The notes under the pieces: model-generated
The model's database searches: none
What the model was told of the DNA's origin: nothing
What the model saw: only the letters and a program-made list of their open reading frames with translations
In this document: positions 50,456 through 57,520 of the stretch, one piece after another
Numbering within the stretch: the first letter of the stretch is position 1
Layout of the letters: each line of letters starts with the position of its first letter
Made by a program: the position numbers and the translations under genes
Origin: Hasllibacter sp963833115
GTDB lineage: Bacteria; Pseudomonadota; Alphaproteobacteria; Rhodobacterales; Rhodobacteraceae
Length of the DNA: 64,000 bases
Reading direction: 5' to 3'
Assembly (NCBI GenBank): GCA_963833115.1
Contig: CAWHWS010000002.1
Location: 2,170,001 to 2,234,000 of the forward strand

Positions 50456-51670
50456 TCATTTCCCGCGCGCCGCCGCCCACCAGTCGCGGGGGCGCCGCCT
50501 CGGCCGCGCCCCCGCGCCCTGCGCCCATCGCCGCGCCAGGGCCACGCCCCGCGCCCCCCGCTCCCCCGTCGCCAGCCGGTACCAGAGCCGCGATTCGCGC
50601 GAGCCGTCCCGGTTGAACGGGCACACCCGCATGCAGATCGCGCAGTCGCTGCGCAGCTTCGCCCAGTAGCCGAAGCACGCCTCGCAATTGGCCGACCACT
50701 TGCGCACGCCGCCGATCGTCGACGGGCTCCCCGACCCGTCGAACGTGCCCACCGCCGGCTCCCCATGCGGCAGCGCCTTCGGCGGGCACGCGTCGGCGCA
50801 GATCGTGCAGCCCTCGCAATAGTCGGTGATGCCCATGGGCCGCGCCGCGTCCACCGCCAGCGGCATGTCGGTGAACACCTTGGAGAACCGCACCCGCGGC
50901 CCGAACTCCGGCGTGATCACCATCTGGTGGCGCCCGTACTCGCCCAGCCCCGCCAGGATCGCGTAGGGCACCGCCAGCGCCGTGTCGTTCATCGACGCCG
51001 TCGCCCGCCACCCCAGCCCGCGCAGATAGCTCGCCAGCGCGATCGCCACCCCCGCCTCGCGGCTGTATTCCCGCCCCGGCCCGGCGCTCGCCAGCGCGCT
51101 CGGATAGGCGTCGGTCAGCTCGCCGTCCATCTCGTGGCCCATGACGATCACCGTGTCCTGCCCGGGCCAGGGCGCCTCCGCCGCCGCCGGCACGTCCGAG
51201 AAATCGCGCACGTCCGGCCGGCTCGCATAGTGCCAGCGCGCGTCGCGCGCGCAGATCCCCACGAGGTCCGCGCCCAGGAACCGCGCCACCGACTTGAGCT
51301 CCGCGGCCTCGGCCTCCGGGTCCGCGACCTCCCAGCGCTCGGCGGCCACCTCCGTGTCGTCGCGGATCGCGCCCTGGAACCCCTCCCGGACGCCCTCGGC
51401 CGCGCTCCGCTCGCTGAGGATGTCCGACATCGCCCAGGCCGCGTTCCTGAGCGCGAAGTCCTTCTGCCCGAACCCCTCGCCCCGCCGCGGCTCGGCGCCC
51501 GCGCGATAGGAGGCGAAGAACGCCGCCGCCTCCGCGCCCGCCACCGCCGGGTCCCAGAACGCGCGGGAGAACACGTCGTCCCGCTGGTGGAACGGCGCCA
51601 CCTCCCCCGCCTCGAATCGCGCCAGGGGGTCGTGCGCGCCCCCCGCACGGCCATCGGCCGCGCCGCTCAT
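50456..51670 (-). CDS. Reductive-dehalogenase-like corrinoid/Fe-S protein, cytoplasmic form
   Basis: 404 residues. The C-terminal part has one ferredoxin motif C285-x2-C288-x2-C291-x3-C295-P and a second set, C332, C343, C346, C350-P, with the long gap typical of RdhA proteins. Before it lies a nitroreductase-like/B12-binding fold with EYSREAGVAIALASYLRGLG, ITPEFGPRVRFSKVFTDMPL and a Lys (K264) at the position of the RdhA catalytic Lys. There is no Tat signal and no C-terminal reductase domain, unlike respiratory or NpRdhA-type enzymes. The reaction and the electron donor are unknown. The ATG overlaps the HNH gene stop (ATGA). Confidence 0.8.
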   Translation of the reverse strand: MSGAADGRAGGAHDPLARFEAGEVAPFHQRDDVFSRAFWDPAVAGAEAAAFFASYRAGAEPRRGEGFGQKDFALRNAAWAMSDILSERSAAEGVREGFQGAIRDDTEVAAERWEVADPEAEAAELKSVARFLGADLVGICARDARWHYASRPDVRDFSDVPAAAEAPWPGQDTVIVMGHEMDGELTDAYPSALASAGPGREYSREAGVAIALASYLRGLGWRATASMNDTALAVPYAILAGLGEYGRHQMVITPEFGPRVRFSKVFTDMPLAVDAARPMGITDYCEGCTICADACPPKALPHGEPAVGTFDGSGSPSTIGGVRKWSANCEACFGYWAKLRSDCAICMRVCPFNRDGSRESRLWYRLATGERGARGVALARRWAQGAGARPRRRPRDWWAAARGK

Positions 51671-52278
51671 GCGTCGAGCTCGGCGTCCCAGTAGAGGAAG
51701 TCGGTCCAGCTCTCGTGCAGGTGGCCGGGCGGGAACTTGCGCCCCTGGGAATGGAGCTCGCTCGCCCCCGGCCGGCGCGGCGGCCGGCGCAGGTGGAACC
51801 CCACCTGCCGGAGCGAGCGCGACCCCTTGCGAAGGTTGCACGGCGCGCAGGCCGCGACGACGTTCTCCCAGCTCGTCACGCCGCCCGCCGCCCGCGGCAC
51901 CACGTGGTCGAAGGTGAGCTCTCCGGTGCTGCCGCAATACTGGCACGCGAACTCGTCGCGCAGGAACAGGTTGAACCGCGTGAACGCCACCCGCTTGGAG
52001 GGCTTCACGTAGTCGCGCAGCACCACGACGGAGGGGATGCGGATCTCCACCGACGGGGAGCGCACCACCTCGTCATAGGTCGCGATCACGTCCACCCGGT
52101 CGAGGAAGGACGCCTTGACCGCCTCCTGCCAAGGCCAGAGCGAGAGCGGATAGTAGCTCAGCGGCCGGTAGTCCGCGTTCAGGACCAGCGCCGGATGATG
52201 GCGCAGCGCCGTCGGCTCGCGGACGAACGTGTTCCGGAAATCCGGGACGGGGCGGCTCGCGGCGGTCTCGGTCTGCAT
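51667..52278 (-). CDS. HNH endonuclease domain protein
   Basis: 203 residues from MQTETAASRPVPDF; a longer in-frame start at 52356 would add a Pro/Ala-rich segment. The HNH zinc-finger core is CQYCGSTGELTFDHVVPRA followed by WENVVAACAPCNLRKGSRSL. The N-terminal half (VLNADYRPLSYYPLSLWPWQ) defines a widespread housekeeping-like HNH subfamily in proteobacteria whose role is untested, not a typical phage or homing enzyme. It is coupled to the RdhA-like gene. Confidence 0.9.
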   Translation of the reverse strand: MQTETAASRPVPDFRNTFVREPTALRHHPALVLNADYRPLSYYPLSLWPWQEAVKASFLDRVDVIATYDEVVRSPSVEIRIPSVVVLRDYVKPSKRVAFTRFNLFLRDEFACQYCGSTGELTFDHVVPRAAGGVTSWENVVAACAPCNLRKGSRSLRQVGFHLRRPPRRPGASELHSQGRKFPPGHLHESWTDFLYWDAELDA

Positions 52279-52421
52279 CGTGACGGCTCCTCCACCCGGC
52301 GGGGCCGGCGCGGCCGGCTCCGGGGCGGGGACCGCCCCATCCGCGTCCCGGAACATACATGCGGCCCGCAGCCCGGCAAGCCCCGCTAGATGTCGTATGC
52401 CGCGCCGCCGGTGACGAGCGC

Positions 52422-52450
52422 GTGACAGCGCCCGGCCCCTGCCCTAGCAT
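52422..52450 (+). promoter_or_regulatory. Predicted leaderless-type promoter
   Basis: GTGACA (52422-52427), 17 bases, TAGCAT (52445-52450), then 8 bases to the ATG at 52459. Confidence 0.4.
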
Positions 52451-52458
52451 CGCGCGCG

Positions 52459-53127
52459 ATGCGCCTCGCGGTCCTCCTGCTCGCGGCCCTGCCCGCCGCG
52501 CCGCCCGCGGCGGCGGGCCCCGCCTCCGATCCAGCCGCCGACCCCGCCGCCGCCGTGGCCCGCGCCGCCCAGGCCGCATGGCCCGGCATGCCCGCCCTGC
52601 GAGAGGCCGCGCGCATCGCCGGCGCCTGCGGCGCGGACGCCGCCGTCGACCCCGCCGCCGCCTACTGCACCACCACGAACGAGGTCCTGATCACCCCCGC
52701 CGCCCGCCGGGCGCCGGCGGCCGCCTACCGCGCCGCGCACCTGATGGCCCACGCCGCCCACGTCACCCAAGGCGTCGCCGACCGGGCGCTGCGGGCCATC
52801 CGCCGCTCCCCCCGGGAGGAGGCCGCGCTCCGCGCCCGCGTCGAGGCGCAGGCCGACTGCCTCGCCGGCGTCATCGCCGCCCGCGCCGGCCATCCCGCGG
52901 CCCCTGCCGACCTCTTCGACGCCGACCCGTTCGCCGCGCCCCATTGGGGCCGCGACCCCCTGCGCGCCGGCCCCGTCATGCCGCTGCCCCTGCCGGCGCG
53001 GGACGCCGCCTTCCGCCGGGGCGCGGCCGCCGCCCACCCCCGCGCCTGCGCGGACCCGGATCTCGACGGGGGCCTCCTCGAGAGCGCGTGGCGCCTCGGG
53101 GACCGGCCCCCGGGGCCGGCGCCCTAG
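52459..53127 (+). CDS. Secreted metallopeptidase-like protein lacking the catalytic Glu
   Basis: 222 residues with a signal peptide (MRLAVLLLAALPAAPPAAA). The order AYRAAHLMAHAAHVTQGVAD followed by RARVEAQADCLAGVIAARAG copies that of neutral zinc metallopeptidases (YpfJ type: AHExGHHxQ ... ELQADCLAG), but the HExxH motif reads HLMAH. The His pair remains while the general-base Glu is replaced by Leu, so it is probably not a protease. The C-terminus has two Cys. The family assignment is by motif spacing and is moderate. Convergent with the esterase gene (CTAG overlap). Confidence 0.65.
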   Translation: MRLAVLLLAALPAAPPAAAGPASDPAADPAAAVARAAQAAWPGMPALREAARIAGACGADAAVDPAAAYCTTTNEVLITPAARRAPAAAYRAAHLMAHAAHVTQGVADRALRAIRRSPREEAALRARVEAQADCLAGVIAARAGHPAAPADLFDADPFAAPHWGRDPLRAGPVMPLPLPARDAAFRRGAAAAHPRACADPDLDGGLLESAWRLGDRPPGPAP

Positions 53128-53798
53128 TCCTCGTCCGCCGGCGCCACCGCCGCGTCGAGGCCGAGCCGGTCGCGCATGAACGCCAGCGCCACCTGGAGCC
53201 CGTCCGGCGCGATCCCGTGCGCCGTGCCCTTCATCACGTGGGCGTAGACCTCGAACCCCGCCGCCCCCAGGCCCTCGGCCGCCTCCGGCATGTGCCGCGG
53301 CGGCACCACGTCGTCCATGTCCCCGTGCACGAGCAGGACCGGCGGCTTGGCCGTCGCCTCGCTCGCCAGGTCCTCGCCCAGCAGCAGCCGCCCCGAGATC
53401 GCGACGATCCCGGCCAGCGCGTCCTCCCGCCGCGGCCCCACCAGGAGCGACATCATCGCCCCCTGGCTGAAGCCCAGCAGCACGACCTGCTCCTCCACCA
53501 TGTCCCGCTCGGCGAGCACGTGGTCCAGGAACGCGTCGAGATCGCCCATCGACCGGCGGATCGCCTCGTCCCGCGCCTCCTCGGAGGTGCCGTCGAACTC
53601 GGGGATGCCGAACCACTGGAACCCGCCCGGGTTCGGGCTCTCCTCCGGCGCGTCCACGGCGACGAAGGCGGTCCCCTCCATGTGCGGCATCAGGACGTCC
53701 GCGAGCCCCATCAGGTCCGCGCCGTTCGCCCCGTAGCCGTGCAGGAAGATCACCAGCCGCGCCGCGTCCTCGGGCCCCCGCACCGTGTAGTCGAGCAT
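53124..53798 (-). CDS. Phospholipase/carboxylesterase family alpha/beta hydrolase
   Basis: 224 residues of the EstB/YpfH-type carboxylesterase family: HGYGANGADLMGLA (oxyanion), GFSQGAMMSLLVG (Ser nucleophile), LVHGDMDDVVP (Asp) and GTAHGIAPDG (His). Cytoplasmic serine esterase of unknown natural substrate. Start and alkA stop share one base (TGATG). Confidence 0.93.
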   Translation of the reverse strand: MLDYTVRGPEDAARLVIFLHGYGANGADLMGLADVLMPHMEGTAFVAVDAPEESPNPGGFQWFGIPEFDGTSEEARDEAIRRSMGDLDAFLDHVLAERDMVEEQVVLLGFSQGAMMSLLVGPRREDALAGIVAISGRLLLGEDLASEATAKPPVLLVHGDMDDVVPPRHMPEAAEGLGAAGFEVYAHVMKGTAHGIAPDGLQVALAFMRDRLGLDAAVAPADED

Positions 53799-54421
53799 CA
53801 GGCAATCCCCTCGCGCCGCTTCTCGTGGGCGTAGTAGGCCCAGAGCACCCGCGCGGCAACGGCGCGCCAGGGCGACCACGCCGCCGCCCAGGCCCGCATC
53901 TCCCGCTCCCGCGGCCGCGCCTCCATCGCGAACAGCATCCGCGCGCCCTCCTGGAGCGCGAGGTCCCCCGGCGCGAACACGTCCCCATGCCCGAGGGCGA
54001 ACATCGCGTAGACCTCCGCCGTCCACGCCCCGATCCCCGGCACCTCCACCAGGGTCGCCACCACCTCCTGCGTCGGCGCGTCCCTGAGGGCCGGAAAGTC
54101 GATCCGCGCCGCCGCCAGCGCCTTGGCATAGCGCACCTTCGGCCCCGACAGCCCGCACGCCCGCAGCTCCGCCTCGCTCGCCCAGGCCACCTTGCGCGGC
54201 CCGGTCAGGCGCGCGGCCTTCAGCCGGCCGAAGATCGCGTCCGCCGCCGCCACGCTCACCTGCTGGCCGGTGATCGCGCGCAGCAGCTCCTCGAACCCGT
54301 CCGGCCGGCGCCTGAGCGGCGGCAGCCCCGTCGCCTCGAGCGCGAACGCCCATCGCGGATGCGCCCCGGCCAGCCAGTCGCAGCCCGCCGCCACGTCCTC
54401 CATCGTCTCGATCCGCCGCAT
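53798..54421 (-). CDS. alkA: DNA-3-methyladenine glycosylase 2
   Basis: 207 residues of the HhH-GPD superfamily. LLRAITGQQVSVAAADAIF is the substrate-site helix, and LVEVPGIGAWTAEVYAMFAL is the helix-hairpin-helix followed by a helix; GHGDVFAPGDLAL supplies the catalytic Asp region. It excises alkylated purines in base-excision repair. Operon with the esterase; divergent from the MFS gene. Confidence 0.92.
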   Translation of the reverse strand: MRRIETMEDVAAGCDWLAGAHPRWAFALEATGLPPLRRRPDGFEELLRAITGQQVSVAAADAIFGRLKAARLTGPRKVAWASEAELRACGLSGPKVRYAKALAAARIDFPALRDAPTQEVVATLVEVPGIGAWTAEVYAMFALGHGDVFAPGDLALQEGARMLFAMEARPREREMRAWAAAWSPWRAVAARVLWAYYAHEKRREGIA

Positions 54422-54427
54422 CGGGCC

Positions 54428-54456
54428 ACCCTGCCCCGGCCCCGCCGGCGTGCCAA
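54428..54456 (-). promoter_or_regulatory. Predicted alkA promoter
   Basis: On the minus strand, TTGGCA (54456-54451), 17 bases, CAGGGT (54433-54428), then 6 bases to the ATG. Good -35, poor -10. Confidence 0.3.
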
Positions 54457-54470
54457 TACACCGCGCCCGC

Positions 54471-54499
54471 TTCCCAAGCGGCCCGCGCGGGCGTAGCCC
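54471..54499 (+). promoter_or_regulatory. Predicted MFS-gene promoter (leaderless type)
   Basis: TTCCCA (54471-54476), 17 bases, TAGCCC (54494-54499), then 6 bases to the ATG at 54506. Confidence 0.35.
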
Positions 54500-54505
54500 G
54501 ACCCC

Positions 54506-55741
54506 ATGACCGACGCCGCCGCCCCCATCCCGGCCGCCACACCCCGCGAGGACCCGCGCACCATCCGCAACCTGTGGGTGCTCGTCGGCGCGCAGGCCTT
54601 CCTCGGCAGCCAGATCACCATGATCTTCGTCATCGGCGGCCTCGCGGGGCAGCAGCTCTCCCCGATCGCCTGCCTCGCCACCCTGCCGATCTCGCTCATC
54701 GTCTTCGGCTCGATGACCTCGGCCCCCTGGATGTCCTCGCTCATGCAGGCGCGCGGCCGGCGCTTCGGCTTCCTGGTGGGCGCGTCCGGCGGCCTGCTCG
54801 GCGGCGCGGTCTCGATGCTCGGCCTCCTCCTCGCCAACTTCTACGTCTTCCTCGCCGGCTCCTACCTCACCGGCATCTACATGGCCGCGCAGGGATTCTA
54901 CCGCTTCGCCGCGACCGACACCGCGTCCGACGCCTTCAAGCCCAAGGCCATCAGCTACGTCATGGCCGGCGGCCTCGTCTCCGCCCTGATCGGCCCGCAG
55001 CTCGTCAAGATCACGGCCGAGGCGACCGTCATCCCCTTCCTCGGCACCTACGCCGCGGCGATGGCGATCAACCTCGTCGGCATGTCCTTCTTCCTCGCCC
55101 TCGACATCCCCAAGCCCCCGCCGCCCGTCCCCGGCGCCGATGGCGGCCGCTCGCGGATGGACCTTCTGCGCAACCCCGCCATCCTCGTCGCGGTCCTGTG
55201 CGCCATGGTCTCCTACGCGCTGATGAACCTCGTGATGACCTCGACGCCGCTGGCCGTCGTCGGCTGCGGCTTCGGCACGGGCCGCGCCTCGGACGTCGTC
55301 TCCGCCCACGTCCTCGCGATGTTCGCGCCGAGCTTCTTCACCGGCCACCTCATCGCCCGCTTCGGCGCCGAGCGCATCGTCGCCATCGGCCTCGCGATCC
55401 TGCTCGCCGCCGGGCTCGTCGCCCTCGAAGGGGTCGAGCTCACCAACTTCTTCGGCGCGCTGATCCTCCTCGGCCTGGGGTGGAACTTCGGCTTCATCGG
55501 CGCCACCACCATGCTCTCGCGCGCCCATGCCCCCTCCGAGCGCGGCCGCGTCCAGGGCCTGAACGACGCGATGGTCTTCGGCCTCGTCACGGTCGCCTCC
55601 CTGGCCTCGGGCGGGCTGATGAACTGCTCTGGCGGCGACGTGGTCCAGGGCTGGACGGCCGTGAACCTCGCCATGGCGCCGTTCCTGGCGCTGGCGGGCG
55701 GCGCGCTCCTCTGGCTGGCGCTGCGCCGCCCCTCGGCCTAG
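54506..55741 (+). CDS. Major facilitator superfamily transporter
   Basis: 411 residues with about twelve membrane helices. FFTGHLIARFGAERIVAIGL and FIGATTMLSRAHAPSERGRV are MFS loop segments common to a family of uncharacterised proteobacterial permeases. The N-terminal 25 residues are cytoplasmic. The substrate is unknown. It ends in a 4-base convergent overlap with carD (CTAG). Confidence 0.9.
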   Translation: MTDAAAPIPAATPREDPRTIRNLWVLVGAQAFLGSQITMIFVIGGLAGQQLSPIACLATLPISLIVFGSMTSAPWMSSLMQARGRRFGFLVGASGGLLGGAVSMLGLLLANFYVFLAGSYLTGIYMAAQGFYRFAATDTASDAFKPKAISYVMAGGLVSALIGPQLVKITAEATVIPFLGTYAAAMAINLVGMSFFLALDIPKPPPPVPGADGGRSRMDLLRNPAILVAVLCAMVSYALMNLVMTSTPLAVVGCGFGTGRASDVVSAHVLAMFAPSFFTGHLIARFGAERIVAIGLAILLAAGLVALEGVELTNFFGALILLGLGWNFGFIGATTMLSRAHAPSERGRVQGLNDAMVFGLVTVASLASGGLMNCSGGDVVQGWTAVNLAMAPFLALAGGALLWLALRRPSA

Positions 55742-56262
55742 GCGGCCGGCGGCGCCACCGGCGCCCGGCTCTGGAGGACCGCCTCGATCTTGCCCCCGGC
55801 CTCCTCCTCGGAGATGTCCGACGCCGCCGCGATCTCCCGCGTGAGGCGCTCCATCGCCGCCTCGTAGAGCTGCCGCTCCGAGTAGCTCTGCTCGCGCTGG
55901 TCGTCCGCGCGGTGCAGGTCGCGCACCACCTCGGCGATCGCGATGAGGTCGCCCGAGTTGATCTTCTGCTCGTATTCCTGCGCCCGGCGCGACCACATCG
56001 CCTTCTTCACGCGCGCCTTGCCCTTGAGGGTGGTGAACGCGTGGCTCACCACGTCGTCCCCGGCGAGGGGGCGCATGCCGACGGCGGTCGCCTTGGCGGT
56101 CGGCACCCGGAGCATCATCTTGTCCTTGGCGAAGTCGATGACGAAGAGCTCGAGCTCCGTGCCCGCCACCTCCTGCGTCTCGACCCCCGTGATCCGCCCG
56201 ACCCCGTGCGCGGGGTAGACGACCGCGTCGCCGATCTCGAACTCGCGCTTCTTCTTGCTCAT
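55738..56262 (-). CDS. carD: CarD-family transcriptional regulator
   Basis: 174 residues. The N-terminal RNA-polymerase-interacting domain begins FEIGDAVVYPAHGVGRITG, and a helical DNA-binding C-terminal domain follows (WSRRAQEYEQKINSGDLIAI). CarD stabilises open complexes, in Rhodobacter at many promoters lacking good -10/T-7 contacts. The ATG at 56262 gives MSKKKREFEIG. It may be relevant to the degenerate -10 boxes seen at many genes here. Confidence 0.95.
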   Translation of the reverse strand: MSKKKREFEIGDAVVYPAHGVGRITGVETQEVAGTELELFVIDFAKDKMMLRVPTAKATAVGMRPLAGDDVVSHAFTTLKGKARVKKAMWSRRAQEYEQKINSGDLIAIAEVVRDLHRADDQREQSYSERQLYEAAMERLTREIAAASDISEEEAGGKIEAVLQSRAPVAPPAA

Positions 56263-56345
56263 GTCACGTCCCTTTTCCCGGCCCCGCTGGGCCCGCGTCG
56301 GCGCCGCGCCTACCACGAATCGCCCCCACCCGCGAGGCCGCCCGA

Positions 56346-56374
56346 TTGGCCGCGCCGCGCCGCGCCCCTACATG
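56346..56374 (+). promoter_or_regulatory. Predicted promoter of the exonuclease-ligase operon (leaderless type)
   Basis: TTGGCC (56346-56351), 17 bases, TACATG (56369-56374), then 7 bases to the ATG at 56382. Confidence 0.4.
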
Positions 56375-56381
56375 TCCGCCC

Positions 56382-57401
56382 ATGGCGGTGATCGAGTTCA
56401 CGGACAGGGGCCTCTACTGCCCCGCGGGCGATTTCCACATCGACCCCTGGCGCCCCGTGGACCGCGCCCTCGTCACCCATGGCCACGCCGACCACGCCCA
56501 TGACGGCATGCGCCGCTACCTCGCCACCGAGGCCGCCGCCCCCGTCATGCGCCACCGCCTGGGCGACATCGACCTGGAGACGTGCCCCTACGGCGAGGCC
56601 CGCACCATCGGCGGCGCCACCGTGAGCTTCCACCCCGCCGGCCACGTCCCCGGCTCCGCCCAGATCCGGGTCGAGGTCGGCGGCGAGGTCTGGGTCGCCT
56701 CCGGCGACTACAAGACCACGCCCGACGGCCTGTCCGAGCCCTTCGAGCCCGTGCGCTGCCACGCCTTCATCACCGAATCGACCTTCGGCCTCCCCGTCTT
56801 CGAATGGCGCCCCTTCGAGGCCGAGAACGCCGCCATCGACGACTGGTGGGGCGCGTGCGCCGCCGCGGGCCGCCCGGCCGTGATCGGGGCCTACGCGCTC
56901 GGCAAGGCGCAGCGCATCCTCGCCAACCTCGACCCGTCCATCGGCCCGATCCTCACCCACGGCGCGATCGAGAACACCAACGCCATCCTGCGCGCCCAGG
57001 GCATCGCCCTGCCGGACACGATCCGCGTCGTTGCGGACACCAAGGCCAGGGACCATCCCGGCGCCCTCGTCCTCGCCACGCCCGGCGCGATGGGCGGCCC
57101 CTGGATGAAGCGGTTCCCGAACGCGTCGACCGCCTTCGCCTCCGGCTGGATGGCCATGCGCGGCGTGCGCCGGCGGCGCGCCGCCGACCGCGGGTTCGTC
57201 ATGTCCGACCACGCCGACTGGCCCGGCCTCAACGCCGCCATCGAGGCGACCGGCGCCGAGCGGGTGTTCGTCACCCACGGCTACACCTCGATCTTCGCCC
57301 GCTGGCTTCGCGAGCGGGGCTACGACGCGCACGTCGTCGCCACCGAGTACGAGGGCGAGACCGTCGAGGGAGCGGATGCCGGCGAGGAGGAAGCGGCATG
57401 A
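56382..57401 (+). CDS. Ligase-associated DNA exonuclease (metallo-beta-lactamase/beta-CASP type)
   Basis: 339 residues. The MBL metal motif is THGHADHAHDG (about 29-39), with HPAGHVPGSAQI and SDHADWPGL later in the sequence as in SNM1/Artemis-like nucleases. In bacteria this family is encoded with an ATP-dependent ligase, usually also with an Lhr-type helicase and a phosphoesterase, and is thought to act in DNA repair. Only the ligase follows here. The ATG at 56382 was chosen over 56346, which would fall within the promoter. Confidence 0.93.
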   Translation: MAVIEFTDRGLYCPAGDFHIDPWRPVDRALVTHGHADHAHDGMRRYLATEAAAPVMRHRLGDIDLETCPYGEARTIGGATVSFHPAGHVPGSAQIRVEVGGEVWVASGDYKTTPDGLSEPFEPVRCHAFITESTFGLPVFEWRPFEAENAAIDDWWGACAAAGRPAVIGAYALGKAQRILANLDPSIGPILTHGAIENTNAILRAQGIALPDTIRVVADTKARDHPGALVLATPGAMGGPWMKRFPNASTAFASGWMAMRGVRRRRAADRGFVMSDHADWPGLNAAIEATGAERVFVTHGYTSIFARWLRERGYDAHVVATEYEGETVEGADAGEEEAA

Positions 57402-57520
57402 CCGCCGCGAACCTCGCCGCCCCGGACCCGATCCGGGGCCCCGCGGATCGGTGCGCACCCCATGCGCATGGCCCGTGCATGGCATGTGCATGGACCGTGC
57501 ATCCGCACGCCCGCACATGA
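57398..57520 (+). CDS. Possible 40-residue ORF bridging exonuclease and ligase
   Basis: An ATG overlapping the exonuclease stop (ATGA at 57398-57401) opens 40 codons, and its own stop overlaps the ligase start (ATGA at 57517-57520). The product has no membrane segment but is rich in Cys and His (RCAPHAHGPCMACAW), with CxxC spacing. It spans the 11-bp repeat array. Its coupling on both sides is the only support; it may be merely a translational bridge. No homolog recognised. Confidence 0.35.
   Translation: MTAANLAAPDPIRGPADRCAPHAHGPCMACAWTVHPHART
57467..57499. repeat. Three tandem 11-bp repeats before the ligase gene
   Basis: CATGGCCCGTG, CATGGCATGTG and CATGGACCGTG are consecutive, followed by a decayed fourth unit (CATCCGCACGC). 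The 11-bp pitch equals one helical turn. They lie 18-50 bases upstream of the ligase ATG. Confidence 0.7.

Noticed and set aside
50456..51670. Calling this gene epoxyqueuosine reductase (queG)
   Set aside because: QueG also has two ferredoxin motifs, but the N-terminal half, the long gap to the second Cys set and the SKVFTDMPL segment fit the RdhA-like family better. A tree would be decisive.
51667..52278. HNH gene as a homing endonuclease or restriction enzyme
   Set aside because: The sequence belongs to a common stand-alone proteobacterial HNH subfamily. No methyltransferase, intein or intron is nearby.
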